DNA from: Verrucomicrobiota bacterium
GTDB lineage: Bacteria; Verrucomicrobiota; Verrucomicrobiia; JADLBR01
Direction of reading: 5' to 3'
DNA length: 64,000 nt
Assembly: GCA_029560585.1 (NCBI GenBank)
Contig: JAKQKQ010000259.1
Span: forward strand, 1 to 64,000
The translations under genes and the position numbers were made by a program. Positions 24,864-33,405 of this stretch are shown here, piece by piece. A model generated the notes under the pieces. That model was not told where the DNA came from. It saw nothing but the letters and a program-made list of their open reading frames with translations, and did not search any database. How positions within the stretch are numbered: position 1 is the first letter of the stretch; every line of letters starts with the position of its first letter.

Positions 24864-26231
24864 TTATTCCTCCGCCATGGTCCGCAATGTTTCGACCACA
24901 TTGAGCAGGGCCCTGCCGTTGTGATAGGCGGCTTTCCAGTAGGAACCCTTGGGCCGATCGTGTTCGGGCTCGCCCTGGGGCGAAACCGTCTGGAACCATT
25001 CTCCGCTGGTGTGGTCGATCTGGTAGTTCCAGATGAACGCCCACTGTTGCAGGAACGCCTCATAGTACTTTGGGGTTTCATTGCCGAAATGTTCGTGCAT
25101 GAGGAGGAGGGCGTTGAGGCCCTCGGCCTGGGTCCACCAGATCTTGTCCTTCGAGCGGTTTTGGCCGAAGGGCGAGCCGGAGTCGTAGAAACCGCCGAGG
25201 GCGTGATCCCAACCGTGGCGGAGGGGGTTGTCGACAAGTGATCTGGCGATGGCAAGGGTCTTCGCGCCATCCTCGCGTTTGAGGGCGTGATGAGCCTCGA
25301 TGAGCAGATAGGCGGTCTCGACATCGTGCCCGTAGGAATCGAGGCCGGGGACGGGTCGCCAGTCGGGGGCGAAGAAGAGGTGCAGGGCGCCGGGCGGGAC
25401 GGCGATTCGATCCCGGACGATTTCGAAGACCTCGTTCAGTCGGGCCGTGACGACCGGATCTGGCCAAACGCCGTGGAGGGCCGTGAGGGCCTCGAGGAGG
25501 TGGATGTGGGCGTTCATGGACTTGAAGCCGTACGGGGCGCCGAGGATGCCCATTTCGCTCTTGGCGTTGGGTGGGCGGGAGAGGATGGGCGTGCCACTGC
25601 GGGCCAATGTCTCGTGATAGCCGCCGTGGTCCGAGTCGCGCGCGTGCTGGTCGAGCCAGCGGAAGGTGCTTCGGGCGAGGTCCATGGCCCGTTCGGAACC
25701 GATGGCCTGGCGGGCCGCCGCGGCGGCGTAGATGCAAAACGCGACGCCATAGAGGTGTTTGTCGCCCGGATCGCCGGGGCGGAGGTGGCCCGTGGGATCC
25801 AGTTGCCAGAAGGGCCCACCGAATTCCTTGTCCCACATCTTTTCGGCGAGGAAGCCCACGCCGTGTTCCGCATAGGGACGGAACTCCTCCGCGAGGTCGG
25901 GGCAGCGAAGGGCGACCTGTGCGGCCACCCAGGTCATTCGCGATTGGAACACGATCGTCTTGTCGTTTTCGGTGCCCGGCGATCCGTCGTCGAGGAAGTT
26001 GGGCCGAAAGCCGCCGTGTTCCCGATCCACGCATCGTGGGAACCAGAAGCGCAGCACCCCCTGGCGAAGGTGCGCCTCCATCTGCTCGGCCAGGAGCGTA
26101 TAGCCGGTGTTTCCGGCGGGGTACTGCATGGGATCGAGGCGCTCTGCAGCCGGTGCGACCACGGTTGGGAACAGAAAGGCGAGGGGCGCAAAAATGCGCG
26201 CGCGGCGTCGGCCTAGTCGGAGTTCTGCCAT
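24864..26231 (-). CDS. AGE-family epimerase/isomerase, exported
   Basis: This 455-aa protein of the N-acylglucosamine 2-epimerase / cellobiose 2-epimerase (alpha/alpha barrel) family has repeated family motifs: DREHGGFRPNF, SRMTWVAAQVA, WDKEFGGPFWQLD, DHGGYHETL and MNAHIHLLEALTAL. A hydrophobic N-terminus (IFAPLAFLFPTVVAPAAA-like) suggests a signal peptide, which is uncommon because most AGE enzymes are cytoplasmic. With GH38 downstream it may epimerise a manno- or gluco-oligosaccharide outside the cytoplasm. The substrate cannot be fixed from sequence. Confidence 0.82.
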   Translation of the reverse strand: MAELRLGRRRARIFAPLAFLFPTVVAPAAERLDPMQYPAGNTGYTLLAEQMEAHLRQGVLRFWFPRCVDREHGGFRPNFLDDGSPGTENDKTIVFQSRMTWVAAQVALRCPDLAEEFRPYAEHGVGFLAEKMWDKEFGGPFWQLDPTGHLRPGDPGDKHLYGVAFCIYAAAAARQAIGSERAMDLARSTFRWLDQHARDSDHGGYHETLARSGTPILSRPPNAKSEMGILGAPYGFKSMNAHIHLLEALTALHGVWPDPVVTARLNEVFEIVRDRIAVPPGALHLFFAPDWRPVPGLDSYGHDVETAYLLIEAHHALKREDGAKTLAIARSLVDNPLRHGWDHALGGFYDSGSPFGQNRSKDKIWWTQAEGLNALLLMHEHFGNETPKYYEAFLQQWAFIWNYQIDHTSGEWFQTVSPQGEPEHDRPKGSYWKAAYHNGRALLNVVETLRTMAEE

Positions 26232-26359
26232 GGGAATATCGTACCAAGGCTGGGGTCGGGGCTTCCGCGGTCAAGGGCGGAGTGCGTCGCCGCTTGCAAT
26301 CGGGCCGACCTGTCGGTATTCTTCCCACGCGGTTCCGTCATGCGAATCGCGGTTGTTTT

Positions 26360-26451
26360 GGTGAGATGGCTGAGCGGTCGAAAGCGGCGGTTTGCTAAAC
26401 CGTTGTAGGGTTGTAAAGACTCTACCGAGGGTTCGAATCCCTCTCTCACCG
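26360..26451 (+). tRNA. tRNA-Ser (anticodon GCU)
   Basis: This is a 92-nt class II tRNA. The acceptor stem GGTGAGA (26360-26366) pairs with TCTCACC (26444-26450), with discriminator G at 26451. The anticodon stem 26387-26391/26399-26403 encloses the loop TTGCTAA with anticodon GCT at 26394-26396. A long variable arm follows, and GGTTCGAATCC forms the T loop. CCA is not encoded. Confidence 0.95.
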
Positions 26452-26592
26452 CTTATCCGATGTTCGTCTGGCGCTTGGGGAGATCCGCGTGTTAGCATCG
26501 CCACGGCTGGTCGGAGTTTGAAGAGAGGCCCCGCTGGGGATTGGTAGCGGATGGTGCCTGGAGGGCGGCTTCGATCATCCTGGTAAGTTCTC

Positions 26593-28329
26593 GTGACAAA
26601 CGGTGTTGGATTGAAGGGGCAGGCGTGGCGCCGTCTAGGTCGGGCGGTGAGGGAATTCCGCGCTTCGGATGCCGGCGGCAAGGCGCTGGCACTCTTCACG
26701 ATCCTGATGCTGCTTTTGCTCGCTATCAATGGCCTCAATGTGCTCAACAGCTACGTGGGCCGCGATTTCATGTCCGCGATCGAAATCAGGGACATGGATG
26801 GGTTCACGCGTTTCGCGATCTATTACGGCGTGGTGTTCGCGGGGCAGACTACGGCGGCGGTGTTCTTCCGATTCGCGGAGGAGCGGCTGGGTTTACTGTG
26901 GCGGGAGTGGCTGACGCGGCGCTGGGTGGACATGTACCTGTCGAACCGGATGTACTATCGCCTGGCGGGGGAGGGTGGGGTCGCGAATCCGGACCAGCGG
27001 ATCGCCGAGGACGTGAAGGCCTTCACGGTGACCACGCTGTCATTCGTGCTGATGGTGCTGAACGGGACAGTCACCGTGCTGTCGTTCTCCGGCGTTCTCT
27101 ACTCGATCAGCCCGGTCCTGTTGTTGGTGGCGGTGCTGTATGCGGTGATGGGGACCGCGCTGACCATCGTGCTTGGCAAGCCGCTGGTGCGACTCAACTA
27201 CCACCAGTTCGACAAGGAGGCCAACTTTCGTTCCGAACTGATCCACGTCCGGGAGCGGGCGGAGGCGCTGGCGATCCTTGGCCGGGAGGGGCCGATGCGG
27301 GAGAGGCTCATGGCGCGGATCGATGATCTGGTTCAGAACTTCCGGCGGATCATTGGCGTGAATCGGAACCTGTCGTTTTTCACGACCGGCTACAACTATC
27401 TGATACAGATCATCCCCGCGCTATTCGTGGCCCCGATGTTCATCGAGGGGAAGGTCGAGTTCGGCGTGATCGGGCAATCGGCGATGGCATTTGCGACGCT
27501 GCTGGGCGCGTTCTCATTGATCGTGACGCAGTTCCAGTCCATATCGACTTACACGGCTGTGATCGCTCGGCTTGGCATGCTTGCCGAGGGGATGGATAAA
27601 GTGCGGGGGCGGAAGGTGCCGAATCTGGAAATTGTGCCGAGGCACAAGACCGTGGAGTACGACCGTGTGACACTCCGGACGTTGGACGAGTCTGTGGTGC
27701 TAACGGCAGATCTTTCGGTGACGATACAGATGGGTTGCCGGGTGCTCGTCGGGGGCGATGGCAGGGAGGCGAAGCGCGCTTTGTTTGGGGCGACGGCCGG
27801 TTTGTATGAGTCGTGGGACGGTCGCATCGTTCGGCCCACGCCCGACGGGATCCTCTTCCTGCCGGAGCAGCCGTTTGTGCCGCACGGGACCCTGCGGGAA
27901 TTCCTTTTGGGGCGAGGTGGGGAGAGGCGCGCCGACGAAGAGGCGGTGGCGGCCACGCTGAAGGCGCTGGGGATCGATGGTGTCGTTGCAGAGGTTGGCG
28001 GGTTGGACGTGGAGCGGGTCTGGGACGAGGTTCTGTCGCTGGGGCAGCAGCAACTTTTGGCGGTGGGTCGGCTGCTGCTGTGCCGTCCCAAGTTCGCGTT
28101 TCTGGATCGGGCGAGCACCGCGCTGGAGACGGGCGAACTGGCCAAGGTGGTGCGGCTCTTGGCTGAGCATTCGATCACCTGCATTGCCATTGGCGGCGGC
28201 GAGGACGAGGAGGGTTGGTACGATGCGGTCCTGGACTTGCGGCGGGACGGGTCGTGGAAGTGGCGGCCCGCGCTGCAACCTTCTCCGCGGCGCGCGTCGC
28301 CGGCCAACGATCACCCGACGCTCTTTTGA
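26593..28329 (+). CDS. ABC permease-ATPase fusion (SbmA/BacA/YddA-like) with degenerate ATPase motifs
   Basis: This 578-aa protein (GTG start) has an N-terminal six-helix permease of the SbmA/YddA type (residues 30-340; FRFAEERLGLLWREWLT and NPDQRIAEDV are family motifs) and a C-terminal nucleotide-binding domain. The expected ATPase motifs are all altered. Walker A reads GDGREAKR (388-395; G to A and S/T to R), the Q-loop glutamine is E425 in FLPEQP, the signature is LSLGQQQ (481-487), the Walker B glutamate is R506 in FAFLDRAST, and the switch histidine is absent (CIAIGGGE). The fold seems kept but ATP hydrolysis is unlikely. It may work as an SbmA-like proton-driven transporter or be a decaying gene. 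Confidence 0.8.
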   Translation: MTNGVGLKGQAWRRLGRAVREFRASDAGGKALALFTILMLLLLAINGLNVLNSYVGRDFMSAIEIRDMDGFTRFAIYYGVVFAGQTTAAVFFRFAEERLGLLWREWLTRRWVDMYLSNRMYYRLAGEGGVANPDQRIAEDVKAFTVTTLSFVLMVLNGTVTVLSFSGVLYSISPVLLLVAVLYAVMGTALTIVLGKPLVRLNYHQFDKEANFRSELIHVRERAEALAILGREGPMRERLMARIDDLVQNFRRIIGVNRNLSFFTTGYNYLIQIIPALFVAPMFIEGKVEFGVIGQSAMAFATLLGAFSLIVTQFQSISTYTAVIARLGMLAEGMDKVRGRKVPNLEIVPRHKTVEYDRVTLRTLDESVVLTADLSVTIQMGCRVLVGGDGREAKRALFGATAGLYESWDGRIVRPTPDGILFLPEQPFVPHGTLREFLLGRGGERRADEEAVAATLKALGIDGVVAEVGGLDVERVWDEVLSLGQQQLLAVGRLLLCRPKFAFLDRASTALETGELAKVVRLLAEHSITCIAIGGGEDEEGWYDAVLDLRRDGSWKWRPALQPSPRRASPANDHPTLF

Positions 28330-28461
28330 GCGGAGGGGCGGGAGACCCTTCCGTTGGCGGCGGCAGACCTGGGGTGCCGTTGAGGGCAAAATCCTTGCGC
28401 GGATCGGTCCTTGCGGTTCGTGTTTGCGTGTAGTGGGTCGGGCGGCATATTGGCGCTTCGG

Positions 28462-29586
28462 ATGACGGCGGAATCACAGGTTTTCGAAAGGGCGGGAATC
28501 CGCGACATTGCGGGGCGGGTCCTCGCGAGCGAACGGGTGAGTGCCGGCGACGGGGCGCGGCTCTTCCGCTGCCGGGACCTGCCGGCGCTGGGGATGCTGG
28601 CCGATGCGGTGCGCCGCCGGATGAACGATGATCGGGCGACCTACATCCGCAACAGGTATATCAACTACTCGAACATCTGCATCCTGGACTGCCAGTTTTG
28701 CGCATTTGCGCGCAGGCGCCGGGAGCCCGGGGCGTGGGAGTACACTTTGCCGGAGATGGTGGAGCTGGCGCGAAAGGCGGCGAGGGAGGGCGTGACCGAG
28801 CTGCACATCGTGGGCGGCCTGCATCCGACCCTGCCATTTGACTACTATCTCGGCATGATGCGCGAGCTGCGTGTGGCGGCACCGGGGGTGCACCTGAAGG
28901 CGTTCACGGCGATCGAGATTCGGCACATGGCGGAGCGGGTCGCGAAGCGTCCGATCCCCGAGGTGTTGGAGGCGCTTCGAGACGCGGGGCTGGGATCGTT
29001 GACCGGCGGGGGGGCCGAGATTTTCGACGCGGGAGTCCGCGATCGGATTTGCCGTGGCAAAGAGACGGCGGAGGAGTGGCTCGGAGTGCATCGCGAATGG
29101 CATAGGATGGGGGGGCGGAGCACGTGCACCATGCTCTATGGCCATGTCGAGATGGCCGAGCACCGGGCCGATCACCTTTGCCGGCTGCGGGCGCTGCAGG
29201 ACGAGACGGGGGGATTCACGGGCTTTATTCCGCTGCCGTTCCAGCCCGAGGACAACGAGCTGGCGCACGTGCGGCGGTGCTCAGGTTTCGAGGATCTTCG
29301 CGCCATCGCGGTGAGCCGCATCATGTTGGACAACGTGCGGCACGTGACCGCCTATTGGGTCGGCCTGGGGCTTCCGATGGCGCAGGTCGCGCTGGGTTTT
29401 GGCGCCGATGACCTTCACGGGACCATCATGGAGGAGCACATCTTCCACATGGCCGGCGCGGACAGCCCGCAGGCGGTGACCGTGTCCCTACTGGAGCGGG
29501 TGATTCGCGAGGCGGGGAAAGTGCCCTTCGAGCGCGACAGCCATTATGGCGTATTGTCCGAGGGGCGGGCAACCGCCGTGGCCTGA
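28462..29586 (+). CDS. mqnE: Aminodeoxyfutalosine synthase MqnE
   Basis: This 374-aa radical SAM enzyme of the futalosine menaquinone pathway acts on 3-[(1-carboxyvinyl)oxy]benzoate and SAM. The cluster motif is C73-x3-C77-x2-C80 in NICILDCQFCAF, preceded by YIRNRYINYSN. GGLHPTLPFDYY and the GADDLHGTIMEEHI tail are family signatures. ATG 28462 gives the usual length; the open frame extends upstream to 28411 without added family sequence. It forms a unit with mqnA and mqnC. Confidence 0.93.
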   Translation: MTAESQVFERAGIRDIAGRVLASERVSAGDGARLFRCRDLPALGMLADAVRRRMNDDRATYIRNRYINYSNICILDCQFCAFARRRREPGAWEYTLPEMVELARKAAREGVTELHIVGGLHPTLPFDYYLGMMRELRVAAPGVHLKAFTAIEIRHMAERVAKRPIPEVLEALRDAGLGSLTGGGAEIFDAGVRDRICRGKETAEEWLGVHREWHRMGGRSTCTMLYGHVEMAEHRADHLCRLRALQDETGGFTGFIPLPFQPEDNELAHVRRCSGFEDLRAIAVSRIMLDNVRHVTAYWVGLGLPMAQVALGFGADDLHGTIMEEHIFHMAGADSPQAVTVSLLERVIREAGKVPFERDSHYGVLSEGRATAVA

Positions 29587-29590
29587 GGCT

Positions 29591-30319
29591 ATGGGCATCG
29601 CGCGGTTTGGATCGGTGAGTTTCCTGAATGCCCGGCCTCTGGTCGAGGGCCTGGGTGAAACCGTGCTGGACACCCCCGCCGGCCTGGTGGATCGCATGCG
29701 CTCGGGCGAACTGGATGCGGCGGTGCTGCCGGTCGTGGAACTTTTCGCGCGCCCCGGTTATTCGGCGGTGCGGGGGGCGGGCATCTTTGCCCGGCGAGAC
29801 GTGTGGTCGGTCCTCCTGATCCACGAGTGCCCGCTGCGGGAGATCCGGAGGGTGGCCCTGGATCCGGCCTCGCGCACGTCGGCGATGCTGGTGCGACTGA
29901 TATTGGAGCATCACGAGAGATTGCACCCGGAATACGTTCCCGAGAATGAACCGGCAGATGGGCGCCTGCTGATCGGCGACCGCGCACTGGAGTGGCAGCG
30001 CCAGCACCAAGGAAGAGGCAGCCTGGATCTGGGATTGGATTGGCACAGGCGCTACGGGATGCCATTCGTGTTTGCCGTGTGGGCAATACGGGATGGCGCG
30101 CCGGACAGGGCAGGGATCGCGGAGGCGCTTCGGGCCGCGCGCCGGGCGGGCGAGGCCCGGCGCGCCGAGTACGCTCGGGATGATTTTGAGCTGGAGTATC
30201 TGACGCGGGTGCTCGCATACGATGTGGCCGATGCCGAGATTGTGAGCGTGAGTCACTTCCAGTCTGTGCTCTTTAATGCCGGATTGATCGACGAGATGCT
30301 GGAGTTGAAGTGGATATGA
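29591..30319 (+). CDS. mqnA: Chorismate dehydratase MqnA
   Basis: This 242-aa periplasmic-binding-protein-like enzyme dehydrates chorismate at the first step of the futalosine pathway. GSVSFLNARPL near the N-terminus and the R-S-G-E-L-D-A-A-V-L-P-V-V segment are characteristic. ATG 29591 lies 4 bp after mqnE, with GAGG as ribosome-binding site. The 3' end overlaps the mqnC start. Confidence 0.9.
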   Translation: MGIARFGSVSFLNARPLVEGLGETVLDTPAGLVDRMRSGELDAAVLPVVELFARPGYSAVRGAGIFARRDVWSVLLIHECPLREIRRVALDPASRTSAMLVRLILEHHERLHPEYVPENEPADGRLLIGDRALEWQRQHQGRGSLDLGLDWHRRYGMPFVFAVWAIRDGAPDRAGIAEALRAARRAGEARRAEYARDDFELEYLTRVLAYDVADAEIVSVSHFQSVLFNAGLIDEMLELKWI

Positions 30320-31410
30320 TTGGCGTCGCGCGGGATGAGGAATTGAGGCAGAAGGTGCTTGCGGGTGGCAGGGTGAGCCGCGAGGAGGCCAACCGCCTCT
30401 ATCGCTTTCCGCTCAGCGAACTGGGCGCACTGGCCGACGCGCGGAGGCGCGCGGCAAAGGCAGCCGCGTATGGCGGACGGGGCAACGAGGTGGTCACGTA
30501 CATCGTCGACCGAAACATCAACTACACCAATGTTTGTAATGTTTATTGCAAATTTTGCGCGTTCTACCGGACCGAGAAAGACGCGGACCACTATACGCTT
30601 TCGTACGATGAGATCGGCGAGAAGATCCGGGAACTGCGGGAGGCGGGAGGCACGCAGATCTTGCTCCAGGGGGGGCATCATCCGAATCTAAAGATCGACT
30701 ACTACCTTGGACTTTTGCGTTACGTGCGGGAGAGGTTTCCCGAGGTGAACGTGCACGGGTTCTCGCCGCCAGAGTTCCAGCATTTTGCGGGGGTATTTCG
30801 AATGCCGCTGGAGCGGGTGATTCGGACATTTCGCGATGCGGGGCTGGGTTCGATACCCGGGGGCGGGGCGGAGATACTCGTGGACCGAGTCCGGGGTCGG
30901 ATAGCGCCGCTGAAGTGTTCGGCGGATGGCTGGCTGCGGGTGATGGAGGTGGCGCATGGGCTGGGACTGCGCTCGAGTGCCACGATGATGTTTGGCCACG
31001 TGGAGAGCCTGGACGACCGTCTCGAGCACCTGCAGCGGTTGAGGGACCTCCAGGATCGGACCGGTGGGTTCACGGCGTTCATCTGTTGGACCTTTCAGCC
31101 GGAGAACACGCGGCTGAAGGCGTCCGTGGTTGGCCCCCACGAGTATCTGCGGATGCAGGCGCTGGGCCGGATTTTCCTGGATAATTTTGAGAACATCCAG
31201 GCGTCCTGGGTGACGCAGGGGCCGCGGATCGGGCAGGTGGCGCTCCAGTTTGGAGCGAATGATTTTGGGTCGCTGATGATGGAGGAGAATGTCGTCTCCA
31301 GCGCGGGGACGACCCATCGCATGACGATCGAGCAGATGCGGTCATTGATTTCGGAATTGGGGTACGAGCCGCGACAGCGGGATAACTGGTATCGGCTGAT
31401 CGGGGCCTGA
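30316..31410 (+). CDS. mqnC: Cyclic dehypoxanthinyl futalosine synthase MqnC
   Basis: This 364-aa radical SAM enzyme closes the ring of dehypoxanthine futalosine. The cluster motif is C74-x3-C78-x2-C81 in NVCNVYCKFCAFYRT; LLQGGHHPNLKIDYY and GANDFGSLMMEENVVSSAG are family hallmarks. ATG 30316 overlaps the mqnA stop (ATGA); GTG 30310 is a possible alternative. mqnB and mqnD lie outside the window. Confidence 0.93.
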   Translation: MIGVARDEELRQKVLAGGRVSREEANRLYRFPLSELGALADARRRAAKAAAYGGRGNEVVTYIVDRNINYTNVCNVYCKFCAFYRTEKDADHYTLSYDEIGEKIRELREAGGTQILLQGGHHPNLKIDYYLGLLRYVRERFPEVNVHGFSPPEFQHFAGVFRMPLERVIRTFRDAGLGSIPGGGAEILVDRVRGRIAPLKCSADGWLRVMEVAHGLGLRSSATMMFGHVESLDDRLEHLQRLRDLQDRTGGFTAFICWTFQPENTRLKASVVGPHEYLRMQALGRIFLDNFENIQASWVTQGPRIGQVALQFGANDFGSLMMEENVVSSAGTTHRMTIEQMRSLISELGYEPRQRDNWYRLIGA

Positions 31411-31489
31411 GGCGCAGCCCATCACAAGATGCCGCTGGTGTGGCCGTGGTTGGGCCACGGTGGCGCAAGCGGGAGGGGACCCCGCGGGA

Positions 31490-32353
31490 TCACTTGGGCC
31501 GGAGGACAAACGTCGGACAACGGACTCCAAGCTCATAGTCTGGCACGTGGCATTCTGGCTCGATGAAGTGCAAGCTGAGGACATCGCGGAGTTCGTCGAT
31601 GGTGGGGAAGGTGTAGCAGGCATTCGAGTCCCGATAGGCGTCGATGGTTGCGATCTCGTCGATTGACCAGCGGAGTGAGCGCGCCAGGGCGTCCGCATCG
31701 GGCACGCACCGGTGCCAAGTCGTCCAGATATCGGAGAGGCGGACGCCGCGAGCCGCCGATTCTTGGAGGGCCATGGCGAGGCGGAGTTTGAAGGCGTGGA
31801 AGTTGTTGATCTGGCCAGAGCGCAGTGCGTCGAAGACGGAGGAAGGGCGTTCGGTGTTTTTGGGCCGGATGAACGCGCGCGCCACATACACCCCGTCCGT
31901 TTTAAGAACGCGGCGGATCTCGCGCCCGACCCTGGTGTAGCCCGAGGGATAAGCGAGCGGCGTATAGAATCCGTCGCCGATCACGGCGTCCATTTCGGCG
32001 CTGCCGACGGGAAGGTGCTCCCATCGCCCGCACACCGCCCTGGCGGTGTCGGGAAGGGCGGCGTTCGGCCAGACATGGCGAATCATCGCCGGAGAATGAT
32101 CGATGGCCACCAGCGTGGTGCCTTGGGGCCAACGCATGAGCGCCAGCTCAGGCGTGACACCAAGCATCAGCGCCCGGAAACCGTCGCCGGGAATCTCGCC
32201 GCGCCGCCGCGCGATCGCCCGCTCGGTGAACGCGACGTCCTCCGGGGATGGGCGCAGGGGGCGGCCAACGCGATCCCACTGCGTGGCGTGACGCTGCCAG
32301 TGGTCGTCCCGGGTTGTGGGACCCTGTTCTTGGGGAGACATCGGCGCGGACAT
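31490..32353 (-). CDS. Class I SAM-dependent methyltransferase-like protein
   Basis: This 287-aa protein starts at ATG 32353, 5 bp after the upstream methyltransferase stop. A Rossmann-type SAM-binding region is visible: RALMLGVTPELALMRWPQ as motif I (glycine-poor), TTLVAIDHSPAMI as motif II, and MDAVIGDGFYTPLAYPSGYTRVGREIRRVLKTDG further on. The substrate is unknown. It is the last gene of a three-gene operon with an O-methyltransferase and an asparagine-synthetase-like protein, suggesting a tailoring step on a small molecule. Confidence 0.75.
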   Translation of the reverse strand: MSAPMSPQEQGPTTRDDHWQRHATQWDRVGRPLRPSPEDVAFTERAIARRRGEIPGDGFRALMLGVTPELALMRWPQGTTLVAIDHSPAMIRHVWPNAALPDTARAVCGRWEHLPVGSAEMDAVIGDGFYTPLAYPSGYTRVGREIRRVLKTDGVYVARAFIRPKNTERPSSVFDALRSGQINNFHAFKLRLAMALQESAARGVRLSDIWTTWHRCVPDADALARSLRWSIDEIATIDAYRDSNACYTFPTIDELRDVLSLHFIEPECHVPDYELGVRCPTFVLRPK

Positions 32354-32358
32354 GGCGA

Positions 32359-33405
32359 CTAGTTGGGTGTTGCCTCGATGATGGCGAAGTTCATGCGGGT
32401 GTGGACAATGCGGCGCAGACTGAGCCGGTGGGCCGCCAGCAGGGCGCGGAGTTCGGCCTCCGTTCTCTCCCGCGAGCCGTGGGCGACAAGCATGTTGAGG
32501 TCCATCCGCGAGAGGCTCTGATGGAAGGCGGTGGGCTCCATTCGCTCGGGCATGATATGTTCGACCAAGAGCAGCCGCGCGCCAGGGGACATGGCGCGCC
32601 GACAATTCTCGAGAATGTCTCCGGCGCGGTCATCGTCCCAGTCGTGGATGATGCTTTTCAACAGATAGGCATCGGCGCCCGTGGGGATGGAATCAAAAAA
32701 GTCTCCGGCGATGATATCGCAGCGGTCGCGGACACCGGCGGTTTCCAGATGTTGTCGGGCACCCCGGAGCGCGTGGGGGAGATCTATGAGGATGCCGCGC
32801 ATGGCCGGGTGGGCCTTCAGGATGGTCGCCAGAAGCTCCCCGTATCCGCCGCCGATATCGGCGATGCATCGGATGGGCGAGAAATCGTACGAGTCGGTGG
32901 CCGTTCCGGCGATCAGGCGCGTGAGTTCGACCATGGCCGCGTTAAATGTGTCGGCCATGGCGGCGTCATTCTCGAGGGGACGGAAGCCGGGGGTTCCCGT
33001 GACGAGGCTTCTGGCGGGCTCGCCGGTGGTGATGCTGTGGAGGAGGTGACCCCAGACGGGCCAGAGGTATGTTCCCCACCAGATGGCCCAGGCGCGCAGG
33101 GAATTCTGCGTGCTGGTACGAAGGAGGGCGCCCATCGGTGTCAGCTCATAGCGCTCGTCCTCGCGCTGTCGGCAGACGTCGAGGCTGACGAGGGCGCGGA
33201 GGAGACGGTTGAGCGAAGGCGCATGGCAACCGATCTTCGTGGCGAGGGCGTCTGCCCGTTGGGGGCCTTTGGTGAGGTGATCGGCGATGCCGAGGCGGGC
33301 CGCGACACACACGGCCTGGGACATCCAGCTGCTGTTGATGATGCCCATGAGCCTCGCGGCCAGGTCGGGCTTCTCGGTGTCCATAGGGTTACCGGGAGTG
33401 GTCAT
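32359..33405 (-). CDS. O-methyltransferase (dimerising, class I SAM family)
   Basis: This 348-aa protein resembles plant/polyketide-type O-methyltransferases. An N-terminal winged-helix dimerisation domain (SQAVCVAARLGIADHLTKGPQRADALATKIG, given here as a region at about 30-62) is followed by the SAM motif CIADIGGGYGELLATILK and DAYLLKSIIHDWDDDRAGDIL. The start at 33405 overlaps the upstream stop (ATGA); an internal ATG seven codons later is also possible. Family members methylate hydroxyl groups of aromatic or polyketide products. The actual substrate is unknown. Confidence 0.82.
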   Translation of the reverse strand: MTTPGNPMDTEKPDLAARLMGIINSSWMSQAVCVAARLGIADHLTKGPQRADALATKIGCHAPSLNRLLRALVSLDVCRQREDERYELTPMGALLRTSTQNSLRAWAIWWGTYLWPVWGHLLHSITTGEPARSLVTGTPGFRPLENDAAMADTFNAAMVELTRLIAGTATDSYDFSPIRCIADIGGGYGELLATILKAHPAMRGILIDLPHALRGARQHLETAGVRDRCDIIAGDFFDSIPTGADAYLLKSIIHDWDDDRAGDILENCRRAMSPGARLLLVEHIMPERMEPTAFHQSLSRMDLNMLVAHGSRERTEAELRALLAAHRLSLRRIVHTRMNFAIIEATPN

